In this document: positions 1 through 9,731 of the stretch, piece after piece | Layout of the letters: the number at the start of each line of letters is the position of its first letter | Numbering within the stretch: position 1 is the first letter of the stretch | Origin: JAVBKU01 sp031553875 | GTDB lineage: Bacteria > Bacteroidota > Bacteroidia > Bacteroidales > Rikenellaceae | Assembly (NCBI GenBank): GCA_031553875.1 | Contig: JAVBKU010000013.1 | Span: 24,190-88,189 of the forward strand | Direction of reading: 5' to 3' | DNA: 64,000 nt | The notes under the pieces: generated by a model | What the model was told of the DNA's origin: nothing | Databases searched by the model: none | The model's input: the letters and a program-made list of their open reading frames with translations, nothing else | Made by a program: the position numbers and the translations under genes

Positions 1-186
1 GTCCAGGATACGGGTAGCGCTGCCGCGCAGGGGCTTTAATAGTTTCCTGCGCCACACGCGGTCGATAGAGCCCGAGAGCAGGTGGTTGAGCATGTCGTAG
101 CGGGGGGCGATGGAGTCGAACATCGAGGCCACCTCCTTCTTCGAGGGGCGCGCAGTCGCCATATGCGGGTTGACCGAGTTACTCAT
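1..186 (-). CDS. ubiE: Menaquinone/ubiquinone biosynthesis methyltransferase, N-terminal part
   Basis: Only the first 62 codons lie in the window; the gene continues past position 1. The readable protein has the family start PSKKEVASMFDSIAPRYDML, followed by NHLLSGSIDRVWRR and the beginning of the SAM-binding strand (TRILD). UbiE/MenG enzymes C-methylate demethylmenaquinone, the last step of menaquinone synthesis, which fits an anaerobic Bacteroidales. The ATG at 184-186 overlaps the last 8 bases of the upstream permease gene, so the two are probably translationally coupled. A second in-frame ATG eight codons later is possible as a start. The family call is secure; the rest of the gene cannot be judged. 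Confidence 0.85.
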   Translation of the reverse strand, partial: MSNSVNPHMATARPSKKEVASMFDSIAPRYDMLNHLLSGSIDRVWRRKLLKPLRGSATRILD

Positions 187-1462
187 ACTTTATGGTTTTC
201 TCCGGTAAAATTAGCGAAATAATCATTGTCGGCAAACAAAGCAGCGAGATCACCAGCGCGAATACCGCCAAGTTCATAGTCACGAGCCATCCCCAATTCA
301 GGTACACCGGCACCACGTCGAGGAAGTAGCCGCTGCTGTCCAACGGCACTATGCCCGTGTAATGTTGTATCAGGCAGAGGGTTATCCCCGCAATGTTTCC
401 CCACAGCATTCCGCCCAGGATTATGCGCGAGGCCCGGATCAGGAATATTTTCTGGAGCGAGCGGTTGGTCATCCCGAGGGTCTTGAGGATGCCGATCATC
501 GAGGTCTTTTCGAGCAGGATGATAAGCAGGGCCGTGATCATATTGAACAGGGCCACCACAACCATGATCGTGATGATGATCCCCGCGTTGATGTTGTGTG
601 CGTCTAGCCAGTCGAAGATGATGGGGTTGCGGCTTTTGATGTCCGACACCATAAGTATAGCATCGTCGGGAGAGCTCTCTTCGATCTCGAATTTCAATTC
701 CTCTATATCATCCGTAGTACGGCCCAGGCGGCCGAAATCCTTCACATTGACCTCCACGCCCGAGACGAGCGTCGAATCCCAGCGGTTGAGCCTCTGCACG
801 TTGCGGATGTCAGTGAGTATCACCATTTTGTCCAGTTCCTCGTAGTGGGTGTTGTATATTCCCGTGATGCGGAAACGGTCGCGGCGCGGCGGGTCCTGAA
901 TGAAGAGCATATCGGCCGGATCGCCTATGCCCAATTGCATGGTCGAGGCCAGGCTCTCGGAGATTATCACGTCCTTAAAACGCTCGGCGCCTCCCACGCG
1001 GGGTAGTTCGCCGGAGGTCAGATGGTCGTGGAAAAATTTCCAGTCGTAGGTGCTGTCAACCCCTTTGAGTACGATGCCTCCTATGGCATCGACCCCGTTG
1101 ATGATACCGGCCTTGATGGCGAACGGGCTGATATTAGCGATATTAGGCACCTCGTGGATGCGGGCGAACAGGGGATGGGTGGTACTCACTGGGAACATCT
1201 CGAAAGAGTGATTGCCGTCGAGGTTGGTGATCTCGATATGGGCCCCGAAGCCCGAGAGGCGCCCCGTGATCTCGCGCTTGAAACCGAAGATCACCGCCAG
1301 CGAAATTATCATCACCGCCACGCTGATACCCACGCTGAGCGATGCGATACGCAGCATTATACCGCTACGGTCCGCAATATTACGGCGCGAGATGCGTTTT
1401 GCAATAAACAGTTCGGTATCGAGGCGTTCCAAGTGAGGCTGGTTTGATAGTTTGCTTCGCAA
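179..1462 (-). CDS. LolC/LolE-type ABC transporter permease (FtsX family)
   Basis: The 427-residue protein has the MacB/LolC layout. A membrane helix lies at about residues 37-60, then a periplasmic domain of about 220 residues, then three C-terminal helices around the signature IGILKTLGMTNRSLQKIF and a final helix pair. Such permeases work with a LolD-like ATPase to release lipoproteins from the inner membrane; the ATPase gene is not in the window. The start is uncertain. The longest frame begins with TTG at 1462, a second TTG at 1432 gives a protein starting ERLDTELFIAKRIS, and there is no ATG before the first helix. The 3' end overlaps ubiE by 8 bases. Confidence 0.8.
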   Translation of the reverse strand: MRSKLSNQPHLERLDTELFIAKRISRRNIADRSGIMLRIASLSVGISVAVMIISLAVIFGFKREITGRLSGFGAHIEITNLDGNHSFEMFPVSTTHPLFARIHEVPNIANISPFAIKAGIINGVDAIGGIVLKGVDSTYDWKFFHDHLTSGELPRVGGAERFKDVIISESLASTMQLGIGDPADMLFIQDPPRRDRFRITGIYNTHYEELDKMVILTDIRNVQRLNRWDSTLVSGVEVNVKDFGRLGRTTDDIEELKFEIEESSPDDAILMVSDIKSRNPIIFDWLDAHNINAGIIITIMVVVALFNMITALLIILLEKTSMIGILKTLGMTNRSLQKIFLIRASRIILGGMLWGNIAGITLCLIQHYTGIVPLDSSGYFLDVVPVYLNWGWLVTMNLAVFALVISLLCLPTMIISLILPEKTIKYE

Positions 1463-1644
1463 AGTAACGAAAAATTCCGATAGGCCGCCCCGTGACAGCG
1501 CGGAACTTTAGGCGAAAGAGACTCTAAAATGGAATAACTTGTGCCCGCAGCCCGCGGATTTCGACTTTAAAACGTATATTTGCAGTTGGCGGGAGTACCT
1601 GTGCTGACAATTAAAACAGTAAAATAGCTTAAACTCAAATTACA

Positions 1645-2319
1645 ATGAATCCCAATTTCATTCTTCTTATCGTAATAGGTGTGATCGGCATCATCGTGCA
1701 GATGAAGCTTCAGTCGGTGTTCAAGAAATATTCGCAGGTGATGTTCCCCGGCGGGCTCACAGGCCGCGAGGTGGCCGAGAAGATGCTCCGCGACAACGGT
1801 ATTTATGATGTGAAGGTGACCTCCACCCCCGGACACCTCACCGACCACTACAATCCCAAGACCAAGACCGTGAACCTCAGCGACTCGGTATATAACAGCA
1901 ACAGCGTTGCTGCGGCGGCTGTGGCGGCCCACGAGTGCGGCCACGCGGTGCAGCACGACAAGGACTACGCGCCCCTGCAACTGCGCTCGTTCCTGGTGCC
2001 GGTGGTGAGCTTTTCGGCTATGTGGGCCACATGGGTAATTATCGCGGGTATCATGGTGATGAATACGTTCCCGGCCCTGTTCTGGGTGGGGATATTCATG
2101 ATCGCGATGTCGGCGCTGTTCAGTATCGTGACCCTGCCGGTCGAATACAACGCCTCAAGCAGGGCGCTGGCGTGGTTGCAGTCGAGCTATACGCTTCAGG
2201 GCGAACAGCTTGGGCAGGCCAAGGAGGCCCTGTCGTGGGCGGCGAGGACTTACCTAGTAGCGGCTCTCTCGGCTATCGCGACGCTCATCTACTACCTCGG
2301 TTTCGCGCGGAGGAGTTAG
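1645..2319 (+). CDS. Membrane zinc metallopeptidase, YugP type
   Basis: This 224-residue protein belongs to the putative neutral zinc metallopeptidase family (Zn_peptidase_2, B. subtilis YugP). It starts with a hydrophobic N-terminal helix and carries the zinc motif HECGH at residues 96-100, inside AAVAAHECGHAVQH. Two to three membrane helices follow (about 115-150), then PVEYNASSRAL, which supplies the conserved glutamate. A C-terminal helix ends the protein. Length and motif order match the family. The physiological substrate is unknown. The gene stands alone, is divergent from the permease, and is followed by a strong terminator. Confidence 0.85.
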   Translation: MNPNFILLIVIGVIGIIVQMKLQSVFKKYSQVMFPGGLTGREVAEKMLRDNGIYDVKVTSTPGHLTDHYNPKTKTVNLSDSVYNSNSVAAAAVAAHECGHAVQHDKDYAPLQLRSFLVPVVSFSAMWATWVIIAGIMVMNTFPALFWVGIFMIAMSALFSIVTLPVEYNASSRALAWLQSSYTLQGEQLGQAKEALSWAARTYLVAALSAIATLIYYLGFARRS

Positions 2320-2353
2320 GGTAGTAGAGTAGGTTTCTCCGTTTTAGGAACAG

Positions 2354-2388
2354 GCGGCCGGCGTTTTTACGCCGGCCGCTTTGTTTTT
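2354..2388 (+). terminator. Intrinsic terminator of the zinc peptidase gene
   Basis: A perfect 10-bp stem GCGGCCGGCG / CGCCGGCCGC with loop TTTTTA is followed by TTTGTTTTT, 35 bases after the stop codon. Confidence 0.85.
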
Positions 2389-2426
2389 CGGGTTCCCGTT
2401 GAGAAGCCTCTTGTTGCTAAAAATAT

Positions 2427-2495
2427 TCATCTCCGCGGCTGCGGGGGTCGGCCGAAGGCCGAGCCGCAGAGATGAGCATCGCGGTAGCAAGATGC
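2427..2495 (+). repeat. Family C double-hairpin repeat, copy C1
   Basis: The first hairpin has arms TCATCTCCGCGGCT / AGCCGCAGAGATGA with an inner GGTCGGCCGAAGGCCGA part. A second small hairpin (GCATC...GATGC) follows. Other copies are at 13474, 48857 and 63561. It precedes family A copy A1 by about 40 bases, the same order as at 48.9 and 63.6 kb. Confidence 0.75.
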
Positions 2496-2532
2496 AGGGT
2501 GCTCTAAATAAACAGTATAGTTATTTATATCG

Positions 2533-2760
2533 AGGCGCGTAAGCGCCTATAATCCCCGCATTTGAAGATTTCCGCCCGGAATAGTAGCGCGGTAAATCCG
2601 TTAAAACTCCCAGCATGTCTGACGACGTTAGGCGAAGCCCTGAAAGGGCGGAGACTAAAAGGAGGAGTTCTGGGATTTAGGATTTACAAGCGTATATTCA
2701 GAAAATCTTCATCGGCGGGGCGCATTTTGGTCAGCACCTTTTGTGCGTTCAAAAGGTGCG
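2533..2760 (+). repeat. Family A structured repeat, copy A1
   Basis: The element has a 5' hairpin (AGGCGC GTAA GCGCCT), an outer stem GAAGATTT / AAATCTTC (2564-2571 with 2703-2710), then GGTAAATCC / GGATTTAC, CCCAG / CTGGG, and an apical hairpin GCCC TGAAA GGGC. A 3' tail hairpin GCACCTTTTG / CAAAAGGTGC (2734-2759) closes it. Conserved unpaired tracts include CTAAAAGGAGGAGTTC. There is no coding content. Confidence 0.8.
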
Positions 2761-2795
2761 AAAATCTTTTATTCGTATTTAAGTGAGTTTCTCTT

Positions 2796-2998
2796 GTACC
2801 TTTTGTGCGTTCAAAAGGTACCCAAAAAGTGCCGCCTGCGGATATTCACTGACAGGGGTCTTCGTCCATCCTAAAACGTCGAACTCCTCCTTTTTAGCCA
2901 GGCCTACGGCCTATCTAACAGTCGTTATACACAGCGTCGTTTTTTAACGGATTCCCTTGACCCCTGTCCGGGCGTGAATATCCCCAATTGGCGGAAAG
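2796..2998 (-). repeat. Family A structured repeat, copy A1b, inverted
   Basis: This copy lies tail to tail with A1. Its outer helices have different sequences but pair perfectly: GGATATTCAC / GTGAATATCC and GACAGGGGTC / GACCCCTGTC (2851-2860 with 2959-2968). Its apical hairpin is AGGCC GTA GGCCT. The tail hairpin is GTACCTTTTG / CAAAAGGTAC at 2796-2821. Confidence 0.8.
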
Positions 2999-3035
2999 CA
3001 GGCATCTGATGGATGCCTTAAGTACATTCCCAACA

Positions 3036-3078
3036 CACAAAAACAATCCGGGGCCACGCTGCATAGCGTGACCCCGGA
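3036..3078 (-). terminator. Intrinsic terminator of gdhA
   Basis: Read on the minus strand, TCCGGGG and GCGTG pair with CACGC and CCCCGGA around a TATGCA loop. The T-rich tail TTGTTTTTG follows, 25 bases beyond the stop codon. Confidence 0.8.
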
Positions 3079-3102
3079 CCTCAGATTAATTCCTATGATT
3101 AA

Positions 3103-4458
3103 CTACACCAACCCCTGTGCAAGCATGGCGTTAGCCACCTTGATGAATCCGGCGATGTTGGCGCCGTTCACATAGTTGATATAACCGTCGGGCTGGCGGC
3201 CATACTTCACGCATGACTCGTGGATATCCTTCATGATGGTGTGGAGCTTGGCGTCCACCTCTTCGGGAGTCCACTTCAGACGCATTGAGTTCTGGGTCAT
3301 TTCCAGGCCTGACGTGGCCACGCCGCCGGCGTTCGACGCCTTGCCGGGAGCGAACAGTATCTTGCTGTCCTGGAAAGTCTTCACGGCCTCGGGAGTCGAG
3401 GGCATGTTGGCGCCTTCGGCAACGCAGATACAGCCGTTCTTAACGAGCATTTTGGCCTCGTCGCCGTTGAGCTCGTTCTGTGTGGCGCAGGGCAGGGCGA
3501 TGTCGCACTTCACACTCCAGGGACGCTGTCCCTCGAAATATTTCGCTGAGGGATACTTGGTCACGTACTCCTTGATGCGGCCGCGGAAAACGTTCTTGAG
3601 CTCCATTACATATTCCAGCTTTTCGCCTGAGATACCGTCGGTGTCGTATATGTAACCATTAGAATCAGAGAGTGTTACCACTTTGCCGCCGAGCTGGTCG
3701 ACCTTCTGGGCGCCATACTGTGCCACGTTACCCGAGCCGGAGATGGCGACGATCTTGCCCTTGAAACTTTCGCCCTTGGCGGCGAGCATTTCAGCGGCGA
3801 AGTAGCATGTACCGTAGCCTGTGGCTTCGGGACGCAGGGGACTGCCGCCCCAACCCAGGCCCTTGCCTGTGAAGGTGCCGGTGAACTCGTTGCGCAGGCG
3901 CTTATACTGGCCGTACATGAAGCCTATTTCGCGGGCTCCCACGCCGATGTCGCCGGCGGGAACGTCGGTGTCCTGGCCGATGTGTCGGTGCAGTTCGTTG
4001 ATGAACGACTGGCAGAACTTCATCACTTCGTTGTCTGACTTGCCCTTGGGGTTGAAGTCGGAGCCGCCCTTACCGCCGCCCATGGGCAGGGTGGTGAGGC
4101 TATTCTTGAATGTCTGCTCGAAGGCGAGGAACTTCAGGATGCTGAGGTTCACGCTCGAGTGGAAACGGATACCGCCTTTGTAGGGGCCTATGGCGCTGTT
4201 CATCTGCACGCGGTAGCCTTTGTTGATCTCCACTTCGCCCTTGTCGTTGAGCCAGGGCACGCGGAACATGATCACCCTCTCGGGCTCGGCTATGCGTTCC
4301 AGAACTTTCATCTTCTGTAATACGGGGTTGTCGAGAATGTAGGGAGCAAGGCTCTCCGCCACCTCGTGTACCGCCTGGTGGAACTCTTTTTCACCGGGAT
4401 TCTTTTCGATGATCCTCGCCATGAAGTCATCGACATACTGCTGAACACGCTTTTCCAT
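3103..4458 (-). CDS. gdhA: NADP-type glutamate dehydrogenase
   Basis: The 451-residue length is typical of hexameric bacterial glutamate dehydrogenases, which interconvert 2-oxoglutarate plus ammonia and glutamate in the cytosol. The substrate-binding segment GPYKGGIRFH lies at about residue 91-100. The catalytic-lysine loop PMGGGKGGSDF lies near 126-135, with lysine at 130, followed by PAGDIGVGAREIG. The Rossmann nucleotide-binding motif GSGNVAQYGAQK sits in the second half. The ATG at 4458 is preceded by a short leader and a TACTTTTG -7 element at 4495-4502. The gene is monocistronic, with its own terminator. Specificity for NADP over NAD is inferred from the family, not proven. Confidence 0.93.
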   Translation of the reverse strand: MEKRVQQYVDDFMARIIEKNPGEKEFHQAVHEVAESLAPYILDNPVLQKMKVLERIAEPERVIMFRVPWLNDKGEVEINKGYRVQMNSAIGPYKGGIRFHSSVNLSILKFLAFEQTFKNSLTTLPMGGGKGGSDFNPKGKSDNEVMKFCQSFINELHRHIGQDTDVPAGDIGVGAREIGFMYGQYKRLRNEFTGTFTGKGLGWGGSPLRPEATGYGTCYFAAEMLAAKGESFKGKIVAISGSGNVAQYGAQKVDQLGGKVVTLSDSNGYIYDTDGISGEKLEYVMELKNVFRGRIKEYVTKYPSAKYFEGQRPWSVKCDIALPCATQNELNGDEAKMLVKNGCICVAEGANMPSTPEAVKTFQDSKILFAPGKASNAGGVATSGLEMTQNSMRLKWTPEEVDAKLHTIMKDIHESCVKYGRQPDGYINYVNGANIAGFIKVANAMLAQGLV

Positions 4459-4494
4459 TTTTTCGTCTTTTTCGATTTATATTCTATACAACGA

Positions 4495-4530
4495 CAAAAG
4501 TAATACATCGGCCCCGCAGCTGAAAATTTT
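4495..4530 (-). promoter_or_regulatory. Probable gdhA promoter
   Basis: The minus strand carries TACTTTTG, matching the Bacteroidetes -7 consensus TAnnTTTG, about 37 bases before the ATG. The -33 region (TTTTCA) is only a weak match. Confidence 0.5.
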
Positions 4531-4688
4531 GTTAGAAAGCAGTATGCGCAGCACCCAGTATGTTAAAATTTAAACACAAATTCTGATTAACGATAATGGC
4601 TCACAGGGCCATATCGATTGAAATCCGCAACCGAAACAGCCGATATGGGCCGAAATAATAAGGATTAAAGTTTTTTGTGAAAAATTTT

Positions 4689-6224
4689 TCACATCCTCTC
4701 GAACCTCCGCCGGATGATCTCCGCCACGGGGACGCCGCTGATCTTGCTCTCGAGCCAGCCGATGATGTCGAGGTAGTAGAACGTACGCCGCTCGTAGGGG
4801 TGGTTCTCGTAGGGTTTGAGGCGCTCGTAGAGGTTGGTCAGCTCCTCTTTCATATTGGTGGCGTAGACACCGCCCAGCCTCTTGAGAAAGGCCATCATCT
4901 CCTTCTGCACCATCTGCATGTCGTTCATCTTCTTTAAGAAAGAGTACACGGCGCGGATCTGGTAGTCGATATTGTAGTCGATACCCAGCTCGTAGGAGGA
5001 GATGAGGTTGAGGATACGGGCGTAGCATTGCAGGTCGCGGCGTATCTGCGGGTCGCGCGTGGAAATGACCTGCGATAGGTATTTCATGCATCGCGAGTAG
5101 TTGCCGTTGCCGAAGCACAGGCATGCCATCTTATAATACAGGAGCATGCTGTGGTGTATATCTAACCGACCCTGATACTCCTCTAAGAATGCCTCTATCG
5201 AGGGCAGCAGCTTCATCCCCTCGGTGAAATTGCCCTCCATGAACGCAAGGTTGACCTTGCTGGTAAATATCATCTGGAACAGGAGCATGCGGCAGTTGTC
5301 GCCCGTGATACGCTCCTCGTCCTGGTACTCGGCCTCCAGCTTGGCGATCTTCTCCACTAGGCGCTTGTGGCTGCGCATTAAGAACAGTCCGTCCAGTAGC
5401 CTCGAATAACCCTTGAGGTACTCGTCGTACATCAGTTCCTTCATCCCCTTGTTGTCCTCGAACAGGCCCACCCACCTACAGGCGTAGCGGTAGCTGCCCA
5501 GGAAGTCGTGCTTGATGTAGCAGTACCAGGCCGAGGTCTGGCAGTAGGCTATCTTGGCCTGGAATGAGAGGGTCGCGTAGTCAAACTTCTGGATCTTCTC
5601 CCGAAAATATTGGGTTATGAGGTCGAGGTCTTTCTGCGTGCGGGCGTAGCCCAGCTTGAGGTAGAGGCTGTAGAGCTGTGTGCTGATTGTAGAGAGCTCG
5701 TTGAGCTGCGACTCGCTGTCGAGTATGCTCTTGAGCTCGTGCTCCATGGCTCCGGCCGAGGAGACCATACCGTGGGCTATGGAGAGGGTCTCGATCTTTT
5801 TCTTGAGGTTGATGATGTCGATGGCGGCGGTGGAGAGCTCGGCCTCGGTGGCCTGCTCCTTGGCCTTGTCGAGTACCTTTAGACTCTGGCGGTAGAGGCC
5901 ACGGTCGTAGAGTATCCACGCGAAGTCGATCTGCTCGCGCAGGGTCATCGGCAGGGTATGCTGCACGTTCAGCAGGCGTATGCTGACAAGGATCTGTCGG
6001 TAAAGATGCGCTTTCATGTTGGGAAGCTGCTCCTTCTTCACAGGGCACTTGGAGAGCAGGCGCGGCTCGTTGTACTCTTCCACCGAGTCGAGGTAGTCGA
6101 ACAGGGCGACGAACTTGGCCTCCTGGTTGCCTGACAGGCGCGTGGCATAGAGCTTGAAGTTACGCTTTTCAGCCTTACTCATGCTCTTTATCAGGTCGAA
6201 TACGGGTTCTCTCTTTACGCTCAT
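4689..6224 (-). CDS. Conserved helical protein of unknown function
   Basis: I do not recognise a named family. The 511-residue protein has no signal peptide or membrane helix. It is rich in alternating hydrophobic and charged residues with many Leu, Tyr and Arg, suggesting an all-helical, TPR-like repeat fold (for example SLKVLDKAKEQATEAELS). It resembles uncharacterised cytosolic proteins common in Bacteroidetes. The ATG at 6224 follows directly on three perfect 9-base tandem repeats (6224-6250), the last of which contains the A of the ATG. Downstream lies the gdhA promoter region. No function is proposed. Confidence 0.8.
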   Translation of the reverse strand: MSVKREPVFDLIKSMSKAEKRNFKLYATRLSGNQEAKFVALFDYLDSVEEYNEPRLLSKCPVKKEQLPNMKAHLYRQILVSIRLLNVQHTLPMTLREQIDFAWILYDRGLYRQSLKVLDKAKEQATEAELSTAAIDIINLKKKIETLSIAHGMVSSAGAMEHELKSILDSESQLNELSTISTQLYSLYLKLGYARTQKDLDLITQYFREKIQKFDYATLSFQAKIAYCQTSAWYCYIKHDFLGSYRYACRWVGLFEDNKGMKELMYDEYLKGYSRLLDGLFLMRSHKRLVEKIAKLEAEYQDEERITGDNCRMLLFQMIFTSKVNLAFMEGNFTEGMKLLPSIEAFLEEYQGRLDIHHSMLLYYKMACLCFGNGNYSRCMKYLSQVISTRDPQIRRDLQCYARILNLISSYELGIDYNIDYQIRAVYSFLKKMNDMQMVQKEMMAFLKRLGGVYATNMKEELTNLYERLKPYENHPYERRTFYYLDIIGWLESKISGVPVAEIIRRRFERM

Positions 6225-6250
6225 TTTCGCTGTTTTCGCTGTTTTCGCTG
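6224..6250 (-). repeat. Three tandem 9-base repeats at a start codon
   Basis: On the minus strand CAGCGAAAA occurs three times without mismatch and runs into the ATG of the 511-residue protein. The repeats occupy the ribosome-binding region. Confidence 0.9.
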
Positions 6251-6352
6251 TAACGTAGCCAGCGGAACAAAATTATCTAATTTTTTTAAAGAAATGAAAT
6301 TATTCATACCTTTATACCCTAATCTATTTTCACAACCCACACCCGTAGAGAG

Positions 6353-7531
6353 ATGTCGCAAACGTCGAGATATGCACAAAGAGGGGTGTCGTTCGCCAAG
6401 GAGGACGTACACGCGGCCATAAAAAATATTGACAAGGGCTTGTTCCCCAAAGCCTTCTGCAAGGTCATTCCCGACTATCTCACAGGAGACCCTGAGTCGT
6501 GCCTTGTAATGCACGCCGACGGCGCGGGCACCAAGTCGTCGCTCGCTTACGCCTACTGGAAGCAGACCGGCGACCTCTCCGTATGGAAAGGCATAGCGCA
6601 GGACGCCGTGGTGATGAATACCGACGACCTGCTGTGCGTGGGCATCACCGACAATATACTTCTCTCCTCGACAATCGGACGTAATAAGAGGCACATTCCC
6701 GGCGAGGTGATCTCGGCCATAATCAACGGCACCGAAGAGTTCCTGCAGAGGATGCGCGACCTGGGTGTTAACATGATCTCCACCGGCGGCGAAACGGCCG
6801 ACGTTGGCGACCTCGTGCGTACCATAATAGTGGACAGTACTGTGACGGCAAGGGCCGCGCGCAAGGATATAATTTCCAATTCAGACATTAAGCCCGGTTC
6901 GGTTATCGTGGGCCTCAGCTCCTTCGGGCAGGCCACTTACGAGGACGCGTACAACGGCGGTATGGGCAGCAACGGCCTCACCTCCGCGCGCCATGACGTC
7001 TTCTCCAATGTGGTGGGCGACGCCTACCCGGAAACATACGACGGCGGCGTGCCCGAGGGTTTGGTCTACACGGGCCGCTACGGCCTCACCGATGAAGCCC
7101 CCGGCCTTCCCGGCATAGATATGGGCAAGTTAGTGCTCTCGCCCACGCGTACCTACGCCCCGATTATCAAGCAGGTGCTTGCCAACTGCCGCAGCGCCGT
7201 GCAGGGCATGGTGCATTGCAGCGGCGGGGCGCAGACCAAGGTGCTCCACTTTATCGACAGCATGCACGTGGTCAAGGACAACCTCTTCGACACGCCTCCC
7301 CTGTTCAAGATCATACAGGAGGAGTCGATGACATCCTGGAAAGAGATGTACGCCGTGTTCAATATGGGCCACCGCATGGAGCTGTACGTCGACCCCGCGG
7401 CGGCCGAAGAGATAATCTCCATTTCTAAGAGCTTCGGCGTCGACGCCCGCGTTGTGGGCCGCGTCGAACCCTCGGATACTCCGACCGTCACCATCCGCAA
7501 GGGAGGCGAGGAGTACGTCTACACCAAGTAA
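6353..7531 (+). CDS. purM: AIR synthase (phosphoribosylformylglycinamidine cyclo-ligase)
   Basis: The 392-residue protein has the PurM fold signatures: an N-terminal YAQRGVSFAKEDVHAAIKNI, the nucleotide-binding HADGAGTKSS (about residues 54-63), and MNTDDLLCVGITD. GGETADVGDLVRT and the C-terminal MGHRMELYV also match. PurM uses ATP to close the imidazole ring of formylglycinamidine ribonucleotide, step five of purine synthesis. The protein is longer than E. coli PurM (about 345 residues), as in other Bacteroidetes. Other pur genes are absent here. The stop is four bases before the ABC-F start, so the two are probably co-transcribed. Confidence 0.9.
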   Translation: MSQTSRYAQRGVSFAKEDVHAAIKNIDKGLFPKAFCKVIPDYLTGDPESCLVMHADGAGTKSSLAYAYWKQTGDLSVWKGIAQDAVVMNTDDLLCVGITDNILLSSTIGRNKRHIPGEVISAIINGTEEFLQRMRDLGVNMISTGGETADVGDLVRTIIVDSTVTARAARKDIISNSDIKPGSVIVGLSSFGQATYEDAYNGGMGSNGLTSARHDVFSNVVGDAYPETYDGGVPEGLVYTGRYGLTDEAPGLPGIDMGKLVLSPTRTYAPIIKQVLANCRSAVQGMVHCSGGAQTKVLHFIDSMHVVKDNLFDTPPLFKIIQEESMTSWKEMYAVFNMGHRMELYVDPAAAEEIISISKSFGVDARVVGRVEPSDTPTVTIRKGGEEYVYTK

Positions 7532-7535
7532 TCCC

Positions 7536-9428
<1,893 letters not shown>

Positions 9429-9475
9429 GCGCTTGCCAGCACGCGGAAAGAGTGACTCGTTTCAGGTTTTTTTAA

Positions 9476-9700
9476 AGGCGCGAAGCGCCTACGATCCCGA
9501 CTCTGAAAATTTACGCCCGGAATAGAAGTGCAGTAAATCCGTTAAAAACTCCCAGCATGTCTGACGACGTTAGGCGAAGCCCTGAAAGGGCGGAGACTAA
9601 AAGGAGGAGTTCTGGGATTTAGGATTTACAAGCGGATATTCAGGAAATTTTCATCGGAGGGTGTATTTTGGGTACCTTTTGTACAAGCAAAAGGTACGAA
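9476..9700 (+). repeat. Family A structured repeat, copy A2
   Basis: This fills most of the 303-base gap between the convergent ABC-F and hydG genes. It has a 5' hairpin GGCGC GAA GCGCC (9477-9489) and an outer stem GAAAATTT / AAATTTTC (9505-9512 with 9645-9652). GTAAATCC / GGATTTAC and the apical GCCC TGAAA GGGC follow. The tail hairpin GTACCTTTTG / CAAAAGGTAC ends at 9697. The interior is nearly identical to A1. Confidence 0.8.
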
Positions 9701-9731
9701 GAAAAGAAATACAAAATTGTAATATCCCCCC

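Noticed and set aside
2734..2759. Family A and B tail hairpins as intrinsic terminators
   Set aside because: They lack a following T tract and occur upstream of genes and inside operons as often as at gene ends.
2562..2786. Short open frame within repeat A1
   Set aside because: It follows the repeat sequence; other A copies do not keep the frame and their variation preserves stems rather than codons.
2400..3000. CRISPR array
   Set aside because: Repeats are long, inverted and irregularly spaced, without unique spacers of constant length, and no cas gene is present.
7452..7535. N-terminal extension of the ABC-F protein
   Set aside because: The extra 28 codons overlap purM in another frame and the family begins at MNYIEVNSL.
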